DNA of 11,140 nucleotides from Thermoplasmata archaeon (GTDB taxonomy: Archaea > Thermoplasmatota > Thermoplasmata > Thermoplasmatales > Thermoplasmataceae): assembly GCA_021819605.1 (NCBI GenBank), contig JAKAQT010000043.1, positions 1 through 11,140 on the forward strand, given 5' to 3'. Positions within the stretch are counted from its first letter, which is position 1. Every line of letters starts with the position of its first letter. The position numbers were made by a program, and so were the translations under genes. A model generated the notes under the pieces. It was not told the origin of the DNA. It searched no databases and saw only the letters and a list, made by a program, of their open reading frames with translations. Below are positions 6,652-11,140 of this stretch, piece after piece.

Positions 6652-6690
6652 AGTGACATCCTCCCCCAGCTAACGCAGGGGGCTTCCCGT
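6652..6690 (-). ncRNA. Right-end hairpin and likely 3' part of the TnpB guide RNA (omega RNA)
   Basis: CCCCC (6663-6667) and GGGGG (6678-6682) pair, followed by a one-base mismatch, two more pairs and a four-base loop that holds the tnpB stop codon. In this family the RNA covering the tnpB 3' end and right end serves as the TnpB scaffold, with the guide read from flanking DNA beyond the end. Here the guide would begin around 6651 and run into the antisense of the small membrane protein gene. The hairpin is seen; its expression as a guide RNA is inferred from the family. Confidence 0.5.
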
Positions 6691-7896
6691 TTCAGCGACC
6701 GGAGTTACCATTGCTGACAGAGCTCCAGTCTCCACGGGCGTGAATTCGGGAGTGCCCCTCCCTACCTTTATCAGTCCCATATTGCGAATGTTTATTGCGG
6801 CGTCCATGTCCCGATCGATGATCAGGCCGCATGAGCTGCAGTGGTATATGCGGTCCGATAGTTTCAGGTCCTCCCTGACGTTTCCGCACCTTGAACATTT
6901 TCTTGACGTATCCCTGGGATTGGCCAGTATTACAACCGTACCGGCACTTTCAGCCTTGTACGCTGTATACTGGACGATCTTGTTCCATGATGCATCCTCT
7001 ATGCTCTTGGCAAGGTGATGGTTCCTCATCATTCCCCCAATGTTCAGATCCTCGAAAACAATGAGATCATGGTTTTCCACAAGGTTTCCGGAAAGTTTGT
7101 GTGAGAAGTCATCCCTCTGCCTCTCTATCTTCCTGTGAATCTTTGCCACCCTTGTTTTTGCTTTCTTTCTTTTCCCCGATCCCTTCTTCTTTGCTGATAG
7201 CTTTTTCTATGCCCTCTTCAGTTTCTTCTCCGATTTTCTCAGGAACTCCGGAGGCTCTATCTGTATCCCGTCACTTGTTGTGATGAGTGATTTCAGTCCG
7301 AGATCAATGCCAACTGGGCTGACAGGTTCGAGTGCAGTGTTCCATGTTCCAGTTGATTCGTTCTCATCATGTTTCCTATCCGTTTGAACAGTGAAGGCGA
7401 TGAACCAGTCTCCTACAGAATCACGTTTTATAGATAGCGTCTTGATTGCCCCATGGATCGGGCGGTGCATGAACATCCTTATTTCACCTATCTTCGATAG
7501 CCATATATGGCCGTTATCCAGTATCCTGAATCCCGACTGCGGGTAGGTGATGGAATTATACCCGTCTCCTGATTTGAATCTGGGAAAACCTGCCTTTATG
7601 TTTTTCCCGTTCTTTTTCTCTTGGACCCTTCTGAAGAAATTGCCGTACGCCTTATCCAGTCTCCCTGCAACGTCCTGAAGAACCTGTGAGTATACATTGT
7701 GGTATTCCGGAAATGCATTCTTTATCTCAGGTATTTCATTCTGCTGTGATCTGTAGTTCACTTTCTTCCCCGATCTGTAAGCGTATATCCGCTGCTGTAA
7801 CATGGAATTGTACAGTTCACGGCAGAGATCGAGGGTGGAGTTCAGCATATGGATCTGCCTTTTGGAGGGATATATCCTGAACCTGAAGGTCCTCAT
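6670..7896 (-). pseudogene. tnpB: TnpB RNA-guided nuclease, interrupted by one in-frame TAG
   Basis: TnpB proteins are RNA-guided RuvC nucleases, ancestors of Cas12, that help IS200/IS605 elements persist. Read through one TAG at 7209-7207 (codon 230), the frame stays open for 408 codons, the usual length. All key parts remain: the N-terminal opening MRTFRFRIYPSK, RuvC Asp198 (VGIDLGLKSL), Glu282 (IVFEDLN), a CSRCG/CSSCG zinc finger (Cys334, 337, 353, 356) and the last acidic site DRDMDAAINI (361-365). The TAG falls in LKRA-stop-KKLSAKKKG, where relatives often have glutamine, so one C-to-T change from CAG explains it. AGGAGGT (7911-7905) precedes the ATG, and the gene overlaps the end of tnpA. 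Most likely a young pseudogene; two separate pieces or read-through are possible. Confidence 0.87.
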
Positions 7897-8305
7897 TGCG
7901 TTTTACCTCCTGAGAATCCACATATCTTTTCAGGACATCAAGCGTAACCTGCCCGGATGTTGCGAGGAAGTATGAGGGTGACCAGAGCTTCCCCTCCCAT
8001 AACTGTTTCTTCACATCGGGGAAGTTACGCTGTATCTCCCTTGATGTTATTGTCTTTATTGCATTTATGAATTGAGGTATGTTGATCACTGGTGTTGATT
8101 TGAAAAGCATGTGGAAGTGATCTTTATCGCATTCTATCTCAAGAATGTCAACATTGAATGTTTCAGCTATTTCCCTGGTCTTTGTCTTGAGAAAATCCAC
8201 GATGGCATCATTGACAAATATCATCTTCCTGTATTTCACGACCTGGATGAAGTGATAGTATAATGAATACACAGAGTGTGCTCCCTTATCCAGATCATAC
8301 ACCAT
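7817..8305 (-). CDS. tnpA: IS200-type HUH transposase TnpA
   Basis: TnpA (Y1 transposase) cuts and rejoins single-stranded DNA at the element's ends by a 5'-phosphotyrosine link. The 162-residue product opens with VYDLDKGAHSVYSLYYHF, then has the HUH motif His63-Phe-His65 (DKDHFHMLF), the conserved LWEGKLWSPSYFLATSG block, and the catalytic Tyr128 (LKRYVDSQ). All needed residues are present, so it may be active. The last 30 or so residues run into the start of tnpB in another frame, an 80-base overlap. I see no ribosome binding site before the ATG at 8305. Confidence 0.93.
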   Translation of the reverse strand: MVYDLDKGAHSVYSLYYHFIQVVKYRKMIFVNDAIVDFLKTKTREIAETFNVDILEIECDKDHFHMLFKSTPVINIPQFINAIKTITSREIQRNFPDVKKQLWEGKLWSPSYFLATSGQVTLDVLKRYVDSQEVKRNEDLQVQDISLQKADPYAELHPRSLP

Positions 8306-8352
8306 AGATTATGTATATAATAAGCAACTAGAAACCCTCCGCTCGCTTTCAT

Positions 8353-8371
8353 CCCCCATCTTGCGAAGGGG
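8353..8371 (-). repeat. Subterminal hairpin upstream of tnpA, matching the right-end hairpin
   Basis: On the plus strand CCCC (8354-8357) pairs with GGGG (8368-8371); next come an A-A mismatch, two pairs and a four-base loop. This is the layout of the right-end hairpin at 6663-6682, and both are followed by TTCCCG. The two lie in direct orientation, as expected for transposase-recognised left and right hairpins of IS608-like elements. It could instead be the right end of an older, lost element. The rest of the 8306-8585 gap holds nothing else I can name apart from the comB promoter. Confidence 0.55.
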
Positions 8372-8550
8372 AATTCCCGCTCACAAATGTTAAATGGAAA
8401 CCTGTTCCCAAAATGTTTTTTCCATACCGTTATTATCTTAGAATTCAATAAGGATGATTCAGCCTGAATTTCCATGGGCAATCATTCAATGGAGTTCGTT
8501 CTGGAGTTAGCCGATCACAGGATTGCGTGTTTTCAACTCCAAGACTGCAG

Positions 8551-8564
8551 CAAAGAATATTTAG
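8551..8564 (+). promoter_or_regulatory. Archaeal promoter (BRE/TATA) for comB
   Basis: BRE-like CAAAGA (8551-8556) leads into the TATA-like AATATTTAG (8556-8564), centred near 8560. The predicted transcript start is about 8587, at the TTG start codon (8586), so the message is probably leaderless. Confidence 0.5.
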
Positions 8565-8585
8565 AACCAGGAGCATAATGAACCG

Positions 8586-9236
8586 TTGACTGTACGTATT
8601 ATTGAGGGCCGCCGTGCCCGGAACTTTGATAAATCCACCAAGGTGCTTGTTGATATATTCAGGTCCACATCCTCAATGCCGGTGATTATGGCCCGTGGAG
8701 CTGTCAGAATCCTGCCAACAGATTCAATCAGGGAGGCAAGAAAGTTGAGGCGCCTCAACCAGGATTACGTTCTTGTGGGTGAAAGATATGGGCTGAGAAT
8801 ACCCGGATTCGACTACAACAATTCCCCTGTGGAACTCATGAAGGCCGATGTGGATGGGAAGACCGTTGTATTCACATCCACAAATGGAACCAGGGTGCTC
8901 AGGAAAATTTCTGGAACGGGGCGCATACTCATAGGCTCATTCATCAATGCAGGTGCCATTGCAGAGGCGCTTTCTTCAGAAGACAATGTGGACATAATCC
9001 TGTCCGGCAGGCCGGATGGATCTGCCGATGAGGATCAGATCTTCGGCGAATATCTCAAGGAAATGCTGGAGGGATCGAATCCTGATTTCAAAATATACGC
9101 TGACAGAGTAAGGCATTCAAGGGGTGCAGCAAGGCTGCGAATCATGGGGTCAGGCCCGGACATTGATGCATGCCTTCTTCTGGACTCTGCCAGTTTTGCA
9201 CTGGAGTATACGGACGGCTGGATTGTCAGATTATGA
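8586..9236 (+). CDS. comB: 2-phosphosulfolactate phosphatase family protein (ComB)
   Basis: ComB removes phosphate from 2-phosphosulfolactate, the second step of coenzyme M synthesis in methanogens. The family motifs are present in order: VLVDIFRSTSS (Asp23), GERYGLRIPGFDYNNSP (about residues 65-81), FTSTNGTRVL (about 97-106), IGSFINAGA and SGRPDGSADED (about 139-149). Length is 216, slightly short of the usual 230-240. The start TTG at 8586 is the only in-frame candidate near the promoter, making a leaderless message likely. The family also occurs outside methanogens, where the true substrate is unclear; Thermoplasmatales are not methanogens. The 3' end overlaps the convergent mptE-like gene by 11 bases. 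Confidence 0.88.
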   Translation: MTVRIIEGRRARNFDKSTKVLVDIFRSTSSMPVIMARGAVRILPTDSIREARKLRRLNQDYVLVGERYGLRIPGFDYNNSPVELMKADVDGKTVVFTSTNGTRVLRKISGTGRILIGSFINAGAIAEALSSEDNVDIILSGRPDGSADEDQIFGEYLKEMLEGSNPDFKIYADRVRHSRGAARLRIMGSGPDIDACLLLDSASFALEYTDGWIVRL

Positions 9237-9900
9237 GGCTGCCTGTATCCGGCATCGCCTTTCCGCGTTCAGATGCCAGCTCCTGAAGGAGCTTTCTGGC
9301 CCATTTGAGTTTCTTCACCTTCCTGTCCCTGTCCTGGCCGGGCTTCAAATTGGGGTGTTCGAAGTCAAAGCCTGCTAGCAGAATGTATTCGGCGCCAAGA
9401 TAATCGGCAAGGAAAGCTGCCCGGTCGCCGTCGGTGAAGCCGTAGAAGTTGTATATATTCCACAGTGGAGAATTCTGTGTTGTCCCGAGCACCCTGCCGC
9501 TGAGAAGCTGCTGGTTTTTCCTGATCTTATCCATGTTGTCGCCATGTGCATGCACCACCAGAAGGCTTCCACCTGCCGAGGCCTCCTCTATTTTCCCGAT
9601 ATTGCCATCCAGGTCTGTTACGACAATTTCCGGATAGGACATGAGGTCCATATATGCAGGCAAAGCAGAATCAGCCACTATGGCCAGGTCGCCGTGCATC
9701 CTGGCAAGGTCATCTGGCATTGAGGCTGCGTTTCCCACAACCATGATGCTGGCCGCAGAGTAATCATGAAGAAGGGAAAGTCGTGAACGGTCTCCAAGTA
9801 TGCCGGAAAGCAGGAGGGAACTCAGGTAATCGTCCTGCATTGAGAAACCAAGATCTGCGGAGATTCTTGAGTAATAGGAATTCCATAGTTCCGGGGTCAT
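9226..9900 (-). CDS. mptE: 6-hydroxymethyl-7,8-dihydropterin pyrophosphokinase, MptE-like (DUF115)
   Basis: MptE transfers pyrophosphate from ATP to 6-hydroxymethyl-7,8-dihydropterin, a step towards tetrahydromethanopterin or folate-type cofactors in archaea lacking FolK. The 224-residue product has the archaeal MptE pattern: an N-terminal helical part, VVGNAASM (about residues 54-61) where nucleotide-binding DUF115 proteins have a glycine-rich turn, ADSAL (76-80), PEIVVTDLDG (90-99), VHAHGDN (116-122) and NFYGFTDGDRAAFLADYLGA (from about 150). The ATG at 9900 overlaps the stop of the DUF373 gene (ATGA), so it is translationally coupled to it. It converges on comB with an 11-base overlap. The family is fairly sure; the exact pterin product in this organism is not. 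Confidence 0.85.
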   Translation of the reverse strand: MTPELWNSYYSRISADLGFSMQDDYLSSLLLSGILGDRSRLSLLHDYSAASIMVVGNAASMPDDLARMHGDLAIVADSALPAYMDLMSYPEIVVTDLDGNIGKIEEASAGGSLLVVHAHGDNMDKIRKNQQLLSGRVLGTTQNSPLWNIYNFYGFTDGDRAAFLADYLGAEYILLAGFDFEHPNLKPGQDRDRKVKKLKWARKLLQELASERGKAMPDTGSLII

Positions 9901-11072
9901 TTGTGCTCAGGCGCATTGTTTACTGTAGAGGTGGAGGCGCTGTTGGATGCAGGCTTCAGTTCCGTGATCTCTCCCCTGTCAGTGAAGTATCTGTGCACCA
10001 TGGAGGAGAGCATTGCGATGATAAGCCCCAGCACCAGGAAGAATATGCTTATGATTGCAGAAGAGAACGGTATGAACGTAAGGATGTACCTGATGTAGTT
10101 TATCATTCCGTAAACGATGAATGCAACAGATAGGGAAAACATGAGGCCGTAAAGAGTCTTGAATATTCCAGTGCGGTTGTTGTTTATGTACATCTCTATG
10201 GCCGATCCACCTTCCCTTGCAAAGAAAGCTCCGTATATCCACCATGTGAACATTGAAAGGAAGATCAGGACACCGTCTACGGGGTTCTTCATGGTACTCC
10301 TTGTTATGACGTAGCTTGAGGCAATTCCGACGAAAACAAGGCTTGCGGCTATGACATACGACAGGAAAATGATCCTGGTCTCCTGGGCATACTCTCTCAC
10401 AGACTTCAGCATACCCACGAATATCCTTCCAAGCTCGAATCCCCTTTCCACCAGGTAGGCTCCAAGGACAATAGTCACAAAGGTTACGGCGCCAAGGCTC
10501 GGGTCAACAGCAAGTGACCTGCTTACAAAGGCACCATAAATGATGAAGCCCAGTGAAACAATACCATACGTCAGGAAAACAAGTCCCAGGGGTATGATAA
10601 ATTTGTTTATGAGTTTCTTGTCCTTGAGTGCTTTCACTATGTAATAGTACATGGATTCTATGTTCTGGTTGTGGCGCACAATGATGTGTTTTACATAGCG
10701 TATTCTTTTCCTTGATATGATGAGGGGAACAATGTAGTCATCCTCCGCTCCGTCCGTCACAAGGATAACGTCATCATAATCGCTGTTGGAAAGAAGCAGA
10801 TCCAGCTGGCTCCCGATTCTCTCATCTGAAACCTGCCCAACATCCATATCTCCTGTAACAAGGGCAATCTGAGCACTCTGGCCCTGCCTGAGCAGTTCCT
10901 CATAATGCCTTATTGCTCCAAAAAGTGCATTGGCATCTGAATCCTCAGGATCAATGGTGATCAGCTTTAGCGCAGCCGCGTAGCATGCTTCATAACCCAC
11001 TATGGGACCCTCTAGTCCAGCCTTCTCTCCGAAATCGTTATCCCTGTCTATATTCAGAACCAGAGTGGTCAT
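9897..11072 (-). CDS. DUF373 family multi-spanning membrane protein
   Basis: This 391-residue protein belongs to the archaeal DUF373 family, of unknown function. The cytosolic N-terminal domain (about residues 1-150) holds the family sequences LVLNIDRDNDFGEKAG, DPEDSDANALFGAI, GDMDVGQVSDERIGSQLD and DVILVTDGAEDDYIVP. About six membrane helices follow (from about residue 158 to 370), then a short polar tail (ELKPASNSASTST). The many acidic motifs in the soluble part hint at metal or nucleotide binding, which is inference. I chose ATG 11072: GGTGAT (11085-11080) lies seven bases before it and the product opens MTTLVLNIDRD. An upstream in-frame ATG at 11087 overlaps that site. It is coupled to mptE by ATGA. 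Confidence 0.88.
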   Translation of the reverse strand: MTTLVLNIDRDNDFGEKAGLEGPIVGYEACYAAALKLITIDPEDSDANALFGAIRHYEELLRQGQSAQIALVTGDMDVGQVSDERIGSQLDLLLSNSDYDDVILVTDGAEDDYIVPLIISRKRIRYVKHIIVRHNQNIESMYYYIVKALKDKKLINKFIIPLGLVFLTYGIVSLGFIIYGAFVSRSLAVDPSLGAVTFVTIVLGAYLVERGFELGRIFVGMLKSVREYAQETRIIFLSYVIAASLVFVGIASSYVITRSTMKNPVDGVLIFLSMFTWWIYGAFFAREGGSAIEMYINNNRTGIFKTLYGLMFSLSVAFIVYGMINYIRYILTFIPFSSAIISIFFLVLGLIIAMLSSMVHRYFTDRGEITELKPASNSASTSTVNNAPEHK

Positions 11073-11102
11073 GATCAATATCACCATATCAAGTCAAGGC
11101 GA

Positions 11103-11117
11103 GTATATAGCCTTTGA
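11103..11117 (-). promoter_or_regulatory. Archaeal promoter (BRE/TATA) for the DUF373-mptE operon
   Basis: On the minus strand TCAAAGG (11117-11111, BRE) is followed by CTATATAC (11110-11103, TATA). The expected transcript start is about 11079 to 11085. That leaves a very short leader before ATG 11072, so either the GGTGAT at 11085-11080 is just included or the message is near-leaderless. Confidence 0.5.
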
Positions 11118-11140
11118 TGTATGGTTCCCATAGATCGGAA

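Larger units (their letters stand above)
6652..8385 (-). mobile_element. IS200/IS605-family insertion sequence (tnpA-tnpB)
   Basis: The minus strand carries, in order, an HUH tyrosine transposase gene and a TnpB gene, the usual IS605-type layout. The right end (about 6652-6682) has the subterminal hairpin CCCCC/GGGGG followed on the minus strand by GGATGTCAC. A matching hairpin lies upstream of tnpA at 8353-8371, so I place the left end just beyond it; the exact ends cannot be fixed because this family makes no target duplication. The element sits between the stalk operon and comB, right after the stop of the small membrane protein gene. tnpB carries one nonsense codon. Confidence 0.88.

Noticed and set aside
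6740..7018. Plus-strand frame of 92 codons opposite tnpB
   Set aside because: The minus strand encodes the TnpB zinc finger and RuvC residues here; the plus frame is its shadow.
7207..7209. Pyrrolysine decoding of the TAG in tnpB
   Set aside because: Other genes here do not show in-frame TAG codons, no pyl gene is visible, and a CAG to TAG change is simpler.
8236..8481. Minus-strand frame of 81 codons upstream of and overlapping tnpA
   Set aside because: It overlaps tnpA in another frame and covers the hairpin at 8353-8371. The peptide EREFPFARWGMKASGG could be the tail of an old TnpB, but no zinc finger or DRD motif precedes it.
8578..8589. Tiny open frame ATG-AAC-CGT-TGA overlapping the comB start
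   Set aside because: The predicted transcript start is at about 8587, so this ATG is probably not transcribed.

Overview
The window comes from an archaeon of the order Thermoplasmatales. The evidence is a 16S rRNA end with no 23S or tRNA gene behind it (unlinked rRNA genes are known in Thermoplasma), an archaeal SecE, Spt5, uL11, uL1, uL10/P0 and P1/L12 set, TATA/BRE promoters close to leaderless starts, and GGTGA-type ribosome binding sites matching the visible anti-Shine-Dalgarno ACCTCCT. The genus cannot be fixed from what is here.

Layout. 1-217: 3' end of the 16S rRNA. 340-3345: an information-processing operon of secE, spt5 (with an unusual N-terminal extension of about 136 residues), an unrecognised 474-residue gene joined to spt5 by TAATG, and a PUA-domain RNA-binding protein that probably starts at CTG. 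3417-3875: a PrxQ/Bcp peroxiredoxin with its own promoter. 4002-6452: the ribosomal stalk operon uL11, uL1, uL10, L12, followed by a 61-residue two-helix membrane protein. 6652 to about 8385: a minus-strand IS200/IS605 element with an apparently intact HUH transposase TnpA and a TnpB that is whole except for one in-frame amber codon. 8586-9236: a ComB-type phosphosulfolactate phosphatase. Convergent to it on the minus strand, 11072-9226: a DUF373 membrane protein overlapping (ATGA) an MptE-like pterin pyrophosphokinase.

The first half couples protein export (SecE), transcription elongation (Spt5) and the translation-factor-binding stalk of the ribosome (uL11, uL10, L12). The last part holds two genes named after methanogen cofactor pathways, coenzyme M and tetrahydromethanopterin, in what appears to be a non-methanogen, so their roles need care.

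Most worth a second look are the extended Spt5 with its coupled unknown partner gene, the single amber in TnpB, matched mismatch-bearing hairpins at both sides of the insertion sequence, a hairpin filling the uL11-uL1 gap that could be an L1 control site, and a CTG start. I saw no CRISPR array, tRNA gene or defence system. The start choices below are from reading the sequence; no database search was run.
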